Shown here: in pieces, positions 9,605 through 21,689 of the stretch
Position numbering within the stretch: the stretch's first letter is position 1
Layout of the letters: the number at the start of each line of letters is the position of its first letter
Assembly (NCBI GenBank): GCA_017591395.1
Contig: WEDG01001557.1
Location: 19,768 to 83,767 of the forward strand
Source of the DNA: Schistocephalus solidus
Taxonomy: Eukaryota; Platyhelminthes; Cestoda; Diphyllobothriidea; Diphyllobothriidae
Direction: 5' to 3'
Length of the DNA stretch: 64,000 nt
The notes under the pieces: model-generated
The model's input: only the letters and a program-made list of their open reading frames with translations
The model's database searches: none
Told to the model about the DNA's origin: nothing
Position numbers and translations under genes: made by a program

Positions 9605-12027
9605 TAACATCGACTGCACGTCGCCAGTTGGCCGCCCGTGAGGGCTCTACAACGAAACCACCATGCAAAAATATTCCGTTTCGAAGAATGACCAGATTAG
9701 TAAGCGCCACTACTGAACGACCAGGCAGCGTCGGTGTAAACAGGGCAGTACTTAACACACACCAGGCGGCGTATACCTAGCTGTCTACATGTTACGCATA
9801 TCATGCCCCTCCGTTACTGGCATGCTGTTGTAAGACGACTGCTTCCACACTGTCAAGAGTTCGTTGAAGAAACTAGGAAAAAGTATGGGGGGAAGCTGAG
9901 TTTTTTACTTTTGATAACTAAGGCGACTACCAGCCAGAGAAATATCTCAGAGACGAGTCAACTATCAATCTGTGTGTGTGTTCGCGCATCGACCTGCTTG
10001 GTAGCTCGCAATTCCATCGCACTGAGGTTGGTGAACCAGTATTTGCAGTCCCAATGATACACCGTTCCACCGTTCCAGAATATTCGGTCATCCCAAAACC
10101 CTATTCCGTCATATTCGCCTTAAAATATTCCTAACCCTAACCTCAACACTGACCTTTATTCCAACCTTGAACCTATGCCTACCCCAACCTTATTCCTTAA
10201 CCTCATTTCTCCGAAATTTGGCGCCAAGCTACATTCTTGCGAGCAAATCCTATTCAGGTCTCCTGTTTCATCTTTGTCCTGAAACATAATGAAAGAACCA
10301 CATATTGGAAGTGTAGAGTACCAATGAAGAATGTGGTGTGTATGGGGAAGACAACAAAGTCGGTAACAAAAAACCTCCGATCACACAGCCTTCGCACCGA
10401 TCAATGGAGTTTGAAATTACGGTGGCGAAGGGCGGGAAGGTGGAATTGGCTTGCAACTATGACATGTCTTCCAAACCAAATTTCAAAGCACTAGTAGAAT
10501 AGCTAACTGGCAACCATTTTCGTAAGCTTTTCTGCCTCTTCTTCTGAGCATTTAGATTCAATAAAGCTATGTCTGTGGGTAGAGCAGAGATGGACGATGC
10601 GGTGAATACAGATGGACAGGAAGCGTGACTGAGGACCGCCTTCATTGTTTTTTTTAAATAGTAATATTTAATAAAACAAGAAATAAATCTCTACAAGTGA
10701 ATACTTGGGGGGGGGGATTTTGTGGCAGCAAATGACATCAAATGTTACGGATGGGGCTGAAAAAACAGAAGCGCACTCCAGATGGAAAGTACTCTCACTT
10801 GTTGTCTTCAAAGCAAACCTTCCTGGACAACACAAACTATTTTCTTATCAACAAAAAGAGTGAAGTAATTTTCCACAAAAAAACACTTAAACTGCTCTTG
10901 TGGTTGCATAGTTCACGATTAGACTACAAATAAGTGGAGCAGAACATTAGGCCTGTTTTAGAAACTCACAGCTAATTTCGGGTGTTCCGACAGTTACGGA
11001 AGTTACCAAACGGAGAAGCCAGTTTCACCTGAATTGGCGAAAATAAATTTCGCTGCAACCATAGCAAAGCGTAATAATGATGTGCCAATATTCCGAAGAC
11101 CCGATTTTTCCTAAAAGTATGTTCAAAAAAAACCATTCGCACAATGCAATGTGACGAAAAGATTAACGTCCAGGAAAGAGAGACATATTCGCTGTCCAAT
11201 GGGCATGCACCTTATCGGTTGGTGCGATGATACCCACAAACTCCGATTCCATTATTTAAAGGCATTTTTGGGTATGGTGGGTCGTTGCGCAGGGTTCGTT
11301 ATTTCGCCTTTACCGACATGCATGTCCTTCAGGAGTGTCAAGGAGACCACACTGTATGCTGCTTCCTTTTATCCTTCCAGTCTCCACTTGCCTGGTGAGG
11401 ATTTTACTCCGCAAAATGATCCAGCCATGTCGTCACCTGAGGTGCCAGAAACTTTCCAAGTGTGAAGCCTGGTGACTTATGCCACCTTACACTAGCATTA
11501 GAACGATGTGCCGCTTGTAAGTGTTTATTAGAAAAGAAGATAAAAGCTTATCAGGTAATTGATGCGAAAACGTCCATGGCATGTAGACTAAGATGCCAAG
11601 TAGCTTCAAGAAGCCAGGTTAGCGGTAAGTAAGTGTTATTGAGACAGGTTGTTGATCTCGGTGGGCTGGTAAGGGATGCTGTTCTACTCAAATGCACGTG
11701 AAATAGCAACTGTTATCCTTTTTGGTACACATCAAAGATCGAATCGGACCACGAATTTGTAGCCTGAGTCCTAAGCCCGATGAAGGGAAGAGGTTGCCCC
11801 GTCAAAGTCTTTTTACACACAGTCATTACGCTCTGGTTCTGCCATGACGTTTTTGCCAGGAGTGTCCACAGAATTGGCTATAGGAATGTTAAGTCATAAA
11901 AAGAAGATAATTACTAACCCCCCTCCACCCCGGATCAGAGACTTTAACCTTTAACTTTTGCCGATCATTAACTAGCTCCAGTCGGTTTCGCATACACTCA
12001 ATCAAGAAGAAAGCTTCCAGCTCTACC
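9605..12027. other. No supported gene; one telomere-like repeat inside
   Basis: Apart from the short array at 10118-10262 the interval holds only small overlapping frames. Short frames near 10237-10494 and 10972-11465 show no known motif. A (G)9 run lies near 10709. Confidence 0.4.
10118..10262 (+). repeat. Degenerate CCTAAC array plus element right end
   Basis: 10118-10202 is a degenerate run of CCTAAC/CCTTAA-type hexamers. It is followed by GAAATTTGGCGCCAAGC and CCTATTC, which resemble the right terminal repeat of the elements at 3.0-4.0 kb. No left inverted partner was seen, so this is a partial copy. Confidence 0.4.
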
Positions 12028-12567
12028 GACCATTTGACTGTCATGATTCGACCATGTTCACCGTGTGCTCCACAATGTGGTGGTGCAGGGACGGTGACTC
12101 GCACTGGATTATAGTGAGAATAGACTTGCGCTGCATCTACATGATTCTCTGTTCCACTCCCCCACCTGGGCCCGGTGTCAAGGCAGATTCAATAAGACCG
12201 GAGATGGGAGAGGGCGCAGGCCTACGAAACTGTGGTGCACCGCAACAATGAAAAACGGGGAATGGTGTGCCTCAGATTCCAGCTGAGTGCCATAAAGACC
12301 ACATTAATTTCAGCCTGCCACTCAGTCCGGGGGATCGAGTTATCTCATCAGCTGGCGGCCTTCCAAGCCACGGCTTTTAGCACACCGTAATCGATGCAAG
12401 CTCGTAAGATTGTTTATAGTGAGGTAAATGCGCTGAGTAGTGAGCCTCACTCCCTCCCCCACCCCCGAGCATTAGGCTGCCATCCGAGCCGGTCAGGTGT
12501 CTGGTACGGGAGTGGGTGCAGTGGCTGACAGGGCTGGCAAACCCTTCTGCGCGTGCCACAGTACGTT
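12028..12567 (-). mobile_element. Solo 3' UTR of the RTE zinc-finger element (copy 3)
   Basis: Same orientation and same segment as 13830-14410. Shared words include CCAAGCCACGGCTTTTAGC, GTTTATAGTGAGG, GAGATGGGAGAGGGCGCAGG and GCCATAAAG-CCACATTAA. It is more diverged than copy 2 and carries small deletions. No protein domain is present. Confidence 0.65.
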
Positions 12568-13534
12568 TTTGAAAGAGGAAACCGAATAAATCTCAGTGGA
12601 ATTTCAGCAGATCGGGGGCTTTCCTTCCCCATCCACCAGTAGGACAAGCGCAGGCTGTATGAACAGTTTCGGTAAACTAACCACCGGAGGCATAGTTACA
12701 TTTGTTAATAGAATTGTGCTGTACGCTTTTATACAGAAGTTACCGGGAACTTACAGGTAGCCATTAACACATAAAAAAAGCCTTAACGGAGGTAAGGTAA
12801 ACCTTGATATGAAATTGCCTTTTCCGCAGATTGGTCTAATTATGGGTGTGCAATCAAACTGGTGAAATTGCAGACAAATGTCTTTTATCTCGTTCTGTCA
12901 AAAGCGTGCTTTGTCAGGTGCATGAAAAGGCTGGGTTTGGGTCAGTAAGGAAATAAAATCTGTAGACCCTTACGGTTTAAAACCTACTTAAAGCGAACTG
13001 ACCACATAGGGCTAGAATACATCCTTTTGGCGGTGGTAACAGGAAATGCGAGACACAGGAACGAAACAAATTAGACCGCAAGCAATTCGGCCTACCCTGC
13101 AGTATCCGACTCCTATGGAAACAATCACCTACAAGACCTCGAGAGGTTCGCAGTTATGATCCCTCACAGGTGCCTCCCACAACAGGTTCCAGGCTCCAGT
13201 CTAATATATTAATTGATTCAATGGTTAGGAAATCCTCCGATTAGTCGAGGAATTGACTAGTAAATACATGTGCCGCCTACTTAAGTATGTGCATTTTTCT
13301 GTACATAGTTAAATGTGTACGAGAAATTGAGCTTGCAAAATGCTGGTTCCGGAAGGCAGTAAGAAGTAAAAGCCCCTTTAAATACCATCTAGTAGACTCA
13401 TAACGGCATTTTTGGCGATGTTTTGGGGTTGCTATCAGTTTCTGTCCAAGGCAGGGAGTAAGACACGGAAATGGGAACATCTCTGTCAGCAGCAAAAATT
13501 GCTTGAAGTAAATTCCAAGAAGAATACGTATTCT
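12568..13534. other. No supported gene
   Basis: Intergenic sequence without recognisable coding, RNA or repeat features. Confidence 0.4.
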
Positions 13535-13700
13535 CGTGTTCTAACCATAAACCCAACTCTTGTACGAATACAATCTTAAACCTAATCTTCCTGCAATTTA
13601 ATGCAAACCCGATGTACTATGGGGGTTCATATGGCCGTATCTTACAGAATAGGGTTCGGATTAGGCTTACTTTCTAACGGTAAACATCTTCCTAATCTTA
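13535..13700 (+). repeat. Partial telomere-like repeat element
   Basis: Short AACC/TAAACC-rich words (13540-13590), then ATGTACTATGGGGGTTCATA, close to the right end of the element at 3986-4042. Strongly degenerate. Confidence 0.35.
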
Positions 13701-14679
13701 GCCCTGACGTTAACCTGTCCGCATTTTCCGCTCTTTCTCTATACCAAGGGGCAGTGCATACGGTTTTGTCGAAAGGTTCTTAAAACTTATTCGATCTCAT
13801 TTAAATTCGAACAGTTGCATTACCTACGACAGTTCGACCATCGATTTCAACGAGGTCCACCGTATGCTCCACGGAAGGGTGGAGATGGGGCGGTGACTTG
13901 CGCGTGAATTAGTTTTAAGTGATAGTAGCCTTGCACTGCAGCTACCGCAAATCTCTCCTCCTCCCCCACCTAAGCCCGGTGTCAAGACATACTCAAGAAT
14001 ACCAGAGATGGGAGAGGGCGCAGGTGGCTTGCGTGGCCGGAGCCGCCCCTGGGTGCACCACCACACCTGACTCGGATCCCAGGGAGTGGGAGTGCCATAA
14101 AGGCCACATTAAGAAGGAGCCATTGCAACCTGACTCTCAGTCCGCCAGTCAGTCACTCCACACAAAACACACATTGGGCTGACCACGCGGTCCGAGTAAT
14201 CCCGTCAGTTGGCAACCTTCCAAGCCACGGCTTTTAGCGCACCGTGATAGTTTTAAGCGCTTCAGATTGTTTATAGTGAGGAACATGCGCTGAGCTGTCG
14301 ACCTCACTCTCACCCCCACCCCCACAATCAGACTACCATCCGAGCCCATCCGAGTCTGAGGTGGGAGTGGGCGCATTGGCTGACGGATCGGCGTACCCGT
14401 CTTCGCGCGCCACAGCATGACCTGGCCCCCATAATGCACACACCAGGATTCACTAACTCAGGGGATATGGAGGAGCCATCGCCGTCTGACTCCAGTCCAC
14501 TGGTCAGACACTCTACACACACAGCACATACACTGAGCCAACGGCGTGGTCGGGTGTAAGCGTCAAATTGGCAGCCTTACAAGCCCCGGTTTTTAGGAAA
14601 CCGTGATTTAATCAGGTACATTATGATTATTGTGAGGGTGTTGTCTATGTATTAGTGTAGATGGTGTGCTCTGATGTGG

Positions 14680-15589
14680 CTAAGCCTCCGGTGGTTTACC
14701 ACAGGTTGTCGTGGAGGCGCATGTGTCCTAAAAACCCATGTGGTGTGTAAATGTGCGGGAGTAGAGAGGGCAGTGGAGGCGGGTGCGTCGACTGTATGTC
14801 GGAGCCCAAGGCGCTGGTTCACCAGCCTCCGTGCGATGGATTCGCAGGTGACCGACCAGGCCAATGCGTGAGTTGAAGTTACGGGTGCATTGTGGGCAGG
14901 AGAAATCGGTAGAGGCTGGGAGAATGTCATTCATGGTAGTGGGAGTGGCAGTGGAGGTAAGAATAGCATTGCGGTGAATTCCGCTGTCATGGATGCGCAT
15001 GTGACCGAATAGGCCCATGCGATGAGTGAATGAACGAGGGCAGTGAGGACAGTGGAGGCAACGATCTCTGCTGTGGGTTGGTGCTCCAGACACTGGTTTC
15101 ACCAGTCTGTGTACGATGGATTCGCAAGTGACCGACCAGGCCGATTCGTGATGTGAATGTGCGGTCGCATGGAGGACAGTTTAGGAGAGATTCCCCATCG
15201 CTGATGGTGGTGGTGGTAGTGAAGGCGAAGGCGGTGGTGGGGGTAATAGGCGATGAGCATTGGGATGTGGTCTCTATTATGGTGGGAGTAATGGAATTGA
15301 TGCCAGGAGTGAGGGTGGCGAGTCTGAAGGAGGGTTGGCAGAATTTGGCGTAGAAATTGGAATAGTCTGATTGTTGGTGCATTGCGTCCGCAGATGTCCA
15401 AACAGGCCGATTCGCGCGCGGAAAATGCGTCGACAGCGCGGGCATGTTGGCAGGGTCTGGGCATCGACGATGTTGGTCCAGGGGCACTGGTGACTTTCGT
15501 GCTGCTCTTTTGGCTTTGGCGGCAGCAATGCGGTTGGCCTCATAGATTGCTAAACCAGTCTTCACGGATCTTCTCCATGCCAGTCTATC
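14680..15589 (-). pseudogene. C-terminal zinc-finger array of the RTE-like protein
   Basis: At least five finger units can be read across three frames: CPRCRRIFRARIGLFGHL-R (ending H..C), CPPCDRTFTSRIGLVGHL, CPHCPRSFTHRMGLFGHM, CPQCTRNFNSRIGLVGHL, and CPLYSRTFTHHMGF, where the second cysteine is replaced by tyrosine. Linkers are proline/threonine-rich and about 25-90 residues long. The repeated core R(I/M)GL(V/F)GH indicates origin by internal duplication. A single-base loss in the last finger (near 14728) shifts the frame before the terminal GHMRLHDNL. C2H2 fingers normally bind nucleic acid; a role in target choice or RNA packaging is inference. Confidence 0.75.
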
Positions 15590-16205
15590 CTGGCCCTTCC
15601 AGGTGGCCGCGTTGATTTGCAGTTGGTTCAGTGATTTCTTCAGTGTCCTGGTAGCGTCGTTTTTGACCTCCCTGTCGGTGAGCACCCGTAGCGACATCTC
15701 CGTAGAAAAGTCGTTTGGGTAGTCGCTCGTCGTTCATTCTTACTAGGTGGCCGCTCCATCGCAGTTGCACTTGCCTCAGCATGGCGTGGATGCTGAGGAT
15801 TCTGGTCCACTTCAGGACTTCCGTGTCCGGGATCCTGTCTTGCCATCTCAGCTTCAGTATTCTGCGGAGGCAGCTGAGATGAAAGTGATTCAGCTTCCTG
15901 GCTTGGTTCGAGTAGACGTTCCAGGTTTCCGCTCCGTAAAGGAGTGTCGTCAAGACGACGGCCTTGTACATCTACAGTTTAGTGTTTAGGTGAATACCGT
16001 GGAAATTCCACACAGAGGCCTGCAACCAACCGAAGGCCTGACTAGCTTTAAAGATCCGTTGAGCAACCTCGTCATCGATTCTCGCGGTGCGTGCCAGCGT
16101 GCTTCCTCGATAAGCAAAGGTTTTCCACGTTTTCGAGTTGAGCACCGTTGATATTGATTCGGGGAGCATTGTATTCCGCGCTGGGTGGCGGCTGGTGCAT
16201 GACAA
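15590..16205 (-). pseudogene. RTE-like RT connection/thumb region
   Basis: Two frames (16205-15972 and 15971-15585) read on from the RT. Visible are [59 protein letters not shown], and [20 protein letters not shown]. The YGAETW and R-W-x-D-x-IPxxEVL words are standard for the C-terminal half of RTE/BovB-type ORFs. A frameshift near 15600 separates it from the finger array. No catalytic function is known for this region. Confidence 0.8.
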
Positions 16206-17257
16206 CCGTTTTGGCTGTACTGATTGTTAATCCAAAATCGGTGCAGCCTACGGCGAGAGGTCCATGCTACTTTGCATGTCCTCCTCCGTCACGTTGTTAA
16301 GGGCACAGTCGTCCGCGAAGAGCAAGTCATGGACTGTAGTCGTAGACACGCGCGTTGGAGCCTGCATACGCCGACTGTTGAGAAGGTGCCCGTCAGTTCT
16401 GTAGACGATGCGGATCCCAAGCTGCTCATCACGGTAGGCGTCCATCAGCATAGCCGAGAAAATGAGACTGAACAGGGTGAGAGCCAATAGGCAGCCCTGC
16501 TTCACTCCGTTGGTCACTGCGAATGCTTCGGATACCGTCCCGTTGTCAGTGACGCGCGCCGTCATCCCGTCATGAAGCTGACGCACCATGTGCGTGAACC
16601 GCTCAGGACAGCCGAATTTCTGCATGTCTTTCCACAGTCCGTCACGTTTCACCGTGTCAAAGGCTTTCGTTAGATCCACGAAGGTAGTGTATAGGTGGGT
16701 TCGCATCTCCTGGCGTTTCTCTTGTAGCTGGCGGGCGGCAAAGATCATATCGGTTGTTCCGCGGTGATGGCGGAAGCCACATTGGCTTTCGGGGAGCGAA
16801 CCCTGCTCTAAGTGACCGTTCAGAAGATTGAGAAGGATACGGGCGAAGATCTTCCCGGCGATTTTGAGCAATGAGATGCCTCTGTGATTATCACAGAGTT
16901 GCCGGTTCCCCTTCCGCTTGTAGAGATGGGCGATGGTCGCGTCTTTGAAATCCTGAGGAACTTGTCCTTGGCGCCACATCTCCTGGAAGAATGTTCTGAG
17001 TTCTGCCATCATCCGGGAATCACCGTGCTTGTAGACTTCCGGTGGGATTGCGTCGGATCCCGGTGCTTTACTGCTGGAAATCTGCTGCACGGCTCGGATG
17101 GTTTCTGGTAGGGAAGGCGGCAGATCCAGGTCATTGTTCGTGTCCACTTGAGGGAGCCGGTCAATGGCAGCATCGGAGATGGCTGATGAGCAATAAGGAC
17201 ACTTCTGAAGTGCTCGGCCCAGCGCTTCAGAATTTGCGATTTCTCTGTCATCAGTGA
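16206..17257 (-). pseudogene. RTE-like reverse transcriptase domain
   Basis: A 299-residue open frame (17147-16248), plus about 35 residues upstream in another frame (TEKSQILKRWAEHFRSVL), covers the RT of a non-LTR retrotransposon. Visible motifs in order: SSSKAPGSDAIPPEVYK, YKRKGNRQLCDNHRGISLL, motif A FVDLTKAFDTVKRDGLW, motif B NGVKQGCLLALTLFS, and motif C LLFADDCAL with the catalytic Asp pair. The domain would copy element RNA at a nicked chromosomal target. The catalytic residues look intact, but the frame is interrupted at its start (around 17140) and after 16250, and no endonuclease is attached. I give no gene symbol. Confidence 0.85.
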
Positions 17258-17335
17258 TGTGCCGTCAGATCTGAGCAGTGGTGCGGTCCCCTTGATACAC
17301 GGACCGTAGATGGTGGCTGCCGAACTCCACTATGG

Positions 17336-17640
17336 GTCACGGTTTTGTTTTAGTGGGAGAATGACCCGAATTAGCCTGGGCCGCCTACGGGGTTGCTGTC
17401 ACCCCCACCGTAGGACTTTTTGAGAGGGGGGGGAGTTGGGAAGTTCGGGAGTCAGACATAACGGGTGTGGCGGCACACACAACACCGGAGACCCTCACCT
17501 GGTGTAGCCCGCCGGTCTCGACGGTTGCCCGGGGTGTGGTCGCTAGAAGAACCTAACTTTGAGGAGCCACAGATGAGAGTTGGGTACCAGTTAGAGGCGG
17601 CCACAGGAGCATTCACCGCCTGTATTACTTGCATTACTTA
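17336..17640 (-). other. GC-rich sequence upstream of the RT, possible element 5' region
   Basis: Unlike its AT-rich surroundings this stretch is GC-rich, with a G8 run at 17427-17434, and stops abruptly near 17640 at ACTCACTGAC. It joins directly to sequence coding for the RT-proximal linker. It could be the 5' UTR of the same element brought next to the RT by an internal deletion of the endonuclease, or an unrelated flank. No homologue in the window allows a choice. Confidence 0.35.
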
Positions 17641-19183
17641 CTGACTCACTGACAGATGCTCATTTGGCTGAGGCGGTCTCAAAATTGCACAGTCAATTTT
17701 ATTTGCGCTCACAATGTCCGTTTTTCCTTTTTGTATCAAGGCTTGCGTTTCAGCGAAAATAACAAGAAGGTTATGTGTCTATTGCTCAGCTACCTCTACA
17801 AAACAAAGTCCACAGATGCGGTTAAGAAAAAAATATTTGGGAGTATATTAATCACCTTGCCATTAACTGGAAATATATTTAATAATCCGTGAAAAGTGGA
17901 AGAAACAACAGAAATTTCTCACAGATCACTTTATCCAACTGACGCAATCTGGCTCAGAAGTCTGACACTGACAGAATAAAAAGCGAAGCGTTTATTTGTG
18001 ATGCAATGAATTTCCAACCGGGAGCCGTGTTAATTAGGTGTAAACGCTGCTACATGTATCTCTCAAGTACGAAATTAAACTGCACTACTTTTTTATCAGT
18101 TAGTTATGTTCATTATAAGATTTTCATTTAGGTAAAAGTAAATAGTCCAGAGAACTTTTAGTCGATATAAACCAAATGATTTAAGTGTGGTCCACGCAGT
18201 GCACCAAAGCAGCTTTGATTCCGGACTGCTGTGATAAATGTTTTACCCACAGAAGGGGTCCATTCTACTAGATCCAGACTATTTGCAGCTCAGGGAACAT
18301 GGACATATCTTAAATAGGTTAACAGTCTTTCCCATTCGTATCTACCAATCGAGGACGGTTTGTCAATTTATTTTCCTTTGAAAACGTTGCACGTCGCACC
18401 GGACGATTTTCGCTGTAACCTAACAGCCGTCTAATAAAAAAAGCTCCGATGAAACACATTTGGGGAGGTTGTATGAGAAATTCCTGGCACAAATAAAACA
18501 CGATCAACCATTCATGCTTACGGAAAATCGCACAAATTACCATAACTTATTCGTGTCATATCTTCTTAAGAGTGAGTTTTGAGGGCTATTGAATGGTATA
18601 ACAAAAACCGGAGAAATTTGCATGACAATTTTTCCCTCGCTAGATGCTACGCTCAGCCGAGAAGTCTGAGAGTTTAATAGCCCCCGGTGGTTTCAAAGAG
18701 GCAAGATAGACTCCAACGCTTTAACAGTCAAGCTTCGTATTCACACGGTAATGACCGTTCCCGGCGGTAGTTTTGGGAGTGATGACGATCTACAACGTAA
18801 ACTTTACTGTTAGGAGGGCAAGTAAAAGTGACCCACTCTGCGGAACAGGCTGCAACTTCGGAGGAACCATAAATTTTTGTTAGTCGGCCCAAGGAGTCTC
18901 GGCCCGATTATACAGCATTCAATTAGGGAAGGCGAACTTGTCGATTAGCTGGTAACACGGCTGCCGCCTTTGTTGGCTCACCGTTAAGCACCCGCCACCA
19001 GACAACACTCAGTTCTGCTTTGGTGAGTGTACAGGGGGCTTGTTCGACGGTTGCTAGCTCACATGACTGACAGGGCAGGGTGAAAGGGGCGTGGCTTACA
19101 GTCATTTACGGATCTCATGCCAAGTTAACCAACATTCTGAAAGGCGTTTTAGGTTGGAAAGAAATACTTGAGTGGGAGAGCTT
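17641..19183. other. No supported gene
   Basis: AT-rich sequence with only short frames lacking domains. Nothing recognised. Confidence 0.4.
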
Positions 19184-19500
19184 AATCCCAAGATATTTCC
19201 GATAGGCCAGACTGCCGGCTTTTTAATGCTCATATTTTCGACTGCCTCCAAAGAGAGCACTCGATTAAAATTACTGTCCTTATAATATAAAATATATTTG
19301 CAGAAAATGGAAGTGAAAATATCCTTTTTGTGCGCATTTCATAAACAATCGCGTCTTCTTCAAATTATATTCTCAAATGAAGGGTAGGTTTAGGTTTTAA
19401 AAAGATTTCCAGTTCCCAAATAATTTTTAGCCTGATCTGTGGTTGCATTTGCTTTCAAAGATTTTAGTCTAAAAGCTGGGCTTGAGGGAGAATCTGACAC
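19184..19500 (+). repeat. Dispersed repeat X, copy 1
   Basis: Shares ordered words with 19885-20240 and 26330-26600: GCTTAATCCCA, AATATATTT-CAGAAAA, CGTCTTCTTCAAATT, TCAAATGAAGGGTA and AGCCTGATCTG. About 320 bp, non-coding, no terminal repeats seen. Confidence 0.5.
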
Positions 19501-19884
19501 GTCAGGGAATAAAGGTCTGGTTTTGGTGATTGCACTTGATTTGTGTAAATATTGACTAAGTTACGGTTGTGGCCGCTTCAGTTCACCGACTGTAAATTAA
19601 CTCCCCTCCGGATAGGTGCAAAAAACGAGGTTCATAAATTTTTACACGCATAGAGTCTCGTACAAAGATTGAAATATTTTCAAGTGCAGCTCATATGAGT
19701 TTTGGAAGAAAAATGGCTTCGTTTTTCCTGAAGTACAAATAAAATACCAATCGATTCTGCGGACATATTTAATCAAAACATATATAGAGTCAGTGATCGA
19801 TCTCATTCAATGTTAATAAAAAAATTTTTAAATGCTTTTAGATTAAAAATGGCTAAATAAGTGGACTTGTAATATCATTACCTT

Positions 19885-20240
19885 TGAGCATAATCCCAGG
19901 ATAGTTCAAAAACACCAAGATACCGACTTTTGAAAGAACGTCTTTTTGGCTTTCTGAAAAAAAAACTCGCATGATTAAAGATGACTGGTCAATTAGTATG
20001 CATTGTTTCAATAGATTTTCGATGCCCTTACACAGTCAAATATATTTTACAGAAAACATAGGCAAAAATTATTATTGTTGTACACATTTAACAGTAGATA
20101 ATGTCTTCTTCAAATTTTATACTCAATGAAGGGTATATTGTGAGTTGCAGCAAGTTTTCTAATTAGCGCTAATTTTGAGCCTGATCTGCCGTCGCCTTTG
20201 CGTTTAGAGTTTCAATCTACAAGCTGTATGCTTTTATGTG
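19885..20240 (+). repeat. Dispersed repeat X, copy 2
   Basis: Same word order as copy 1 (GCATAATCCCAGGATA, CAAATATATTTTACAGAAAA, GTCTTCTTCAAATTTTATAC, AATGAAGGGTA, AGCCTGATCTG). It lies about 700 bp from copy 1 in the same orientation. No protein frame. Confidence 0.5.
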
Positions 20241-21689
20241 GGGAAAATCATACCATTAAGAAGATAACATACAGTGCTCATAAATTCTACCAAAATATAC
20301 TCTATAATTGGCAGTAATAAACGAACAGATGTGATGCGATTTGAACGGACATTGTATAGTCGCAAAAATATCTCAACTGGAACCTTTTTAAACGGTAGGA
20401 TGCACTTTATTTCAGTAAGTAGTCTAAAAAGACATGAGATGCTAGCAACTGCGAACCTGAAAGGTTATTGTTGCATACGTTTTCTGTAAAATATATTTGA
20501 ACTTGCAAGGATATCCAAAATCAATAAAAAATACCTGCTACACAAGTTGTCATTTTTATCGAGTACTGTATTTTCCAGCGTCCGAAAATATTTGCAGTCA
20601 AAAACCGGCATCCTGTCGTAGCTGAAATATCTATGATTTTATTGTCCATTATCAGTATTGAAAATCTACTTAAGTAATCTTTCCTAATCGAAAATGCGTA
20701 GCGGAATTTCGGTTACCAGTTGATGAGCTCAGTCACGGACTGTATGAAGACAACTTCAAATAAATTCTGGTTAATAGAACTTCCTTTGCCTGTCTAAAGT
20801 GTTGGTCATCATCTCGCCCTTTTCGTTCAAACATCTAACTCGGAACAGTTATCGACCCAATTAAACGGAAAGAAGAGACTACCCTGTTCCACCTGATTTG
20901 GACCAAGAACCAATGAAGTTTATTAATGCATTGTCAAATGTCTTATCAAATAACAGATCTGCTGTTACTTGAAATTATGATTTGGCGTGGCAAGATTTCC
21001 GTAATAACTTACAATTTATCATTTAAAAAGTCAATGGAGTTATTTTCTCATACTAAATTGCAATTTTTATTTTGTTCAAGAAAGTTCTAAATCTCCCGCG
21101 GAATATGCATCTTAAAGGGGTTAGTTCGAAAGATATGTAAGTTAGTTGAATCAACGCCATCTGTCGCTGTTCTTCAAGCCCTGGTACAAAAGAATGGCTG
21201 TTTCAGTTAGCTGAAACCTACCATAGTTTAAAAGGCCTCAATTATCTGACACCGCATCAAGTTTAGAGGAAACTAAAATAAAGCAACACAGATGTTGACG
21301 GCTGCTCGACGACGCCCGACAAACGTAATCGTGATTAGGGGGTTTAACATGCACTGCCGAGTTTGTGTTAAAACGGTCACTCAAGTGCACACCGGAGTGC
21401 TCTTCCGGCCTATGTCGTAGGACGCTCGAAGTCTGCCCGCACACAGACCAGCGGAGGATGGCCGTCTGCATGCCTTTTATACTGACCTTTATTGGCCTAT
21501 ATCCACAGGCCCTTTTGATGCATTTATGTTTGCCCTAAAAGAAGACTTTGGTGGCTGGCCTTTGAACGGCTTCTACGCCTTTGCCACAGTAAATACTGCA
21601 ATCCGAAATTTGTCCCCATGACAAGATGCTATCCGACGTTTTGAATCTTGTTTCAGTAGATTCCGTTTTCGTGCGGCTTCAGTCTTTGT
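20241..21689. other. No supported gene
   Basis: AT-rich DNA. Frames of 71-77 codons at 20274-20489 and 21238-21471 have no recognisable domain. Confidence 0.4.

Larger units (their letters stand above)
13820..17335 (-). mobile_element. RTE-like retrotransposon with zinc-finger C-terminus (longest copy)
   Basis: Reading down the minus strand: end of the linker before RT (from 17335), RT (17257-16206), RT connection/thumb (16205-15590), basic linker, zinc-finger array (15540-14680), and an 800-bp 3' UTR (14680-13820). The endonuclease domain expected upstream is missing. Each protein part is in a different frame, so the element is dead, though damage is limited to a few indels. Homologous pieces lie at 1-1590, 8975-9604, 12028-12567 and 29440-31690, so this is an abundant family. 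Clade assignment (RTE-like) comes from the RT motifs and is tentative. Confidence 0.8.

Noticed and set aside
9244..9780. 178-codon plus-strand open frame
   Set aside because: Most of it lies in the RTE 3' UTR repeat; the frame is not kept in the homologous copies at 12.0-12.6 and 13.8-14.5 kb and has no domain.
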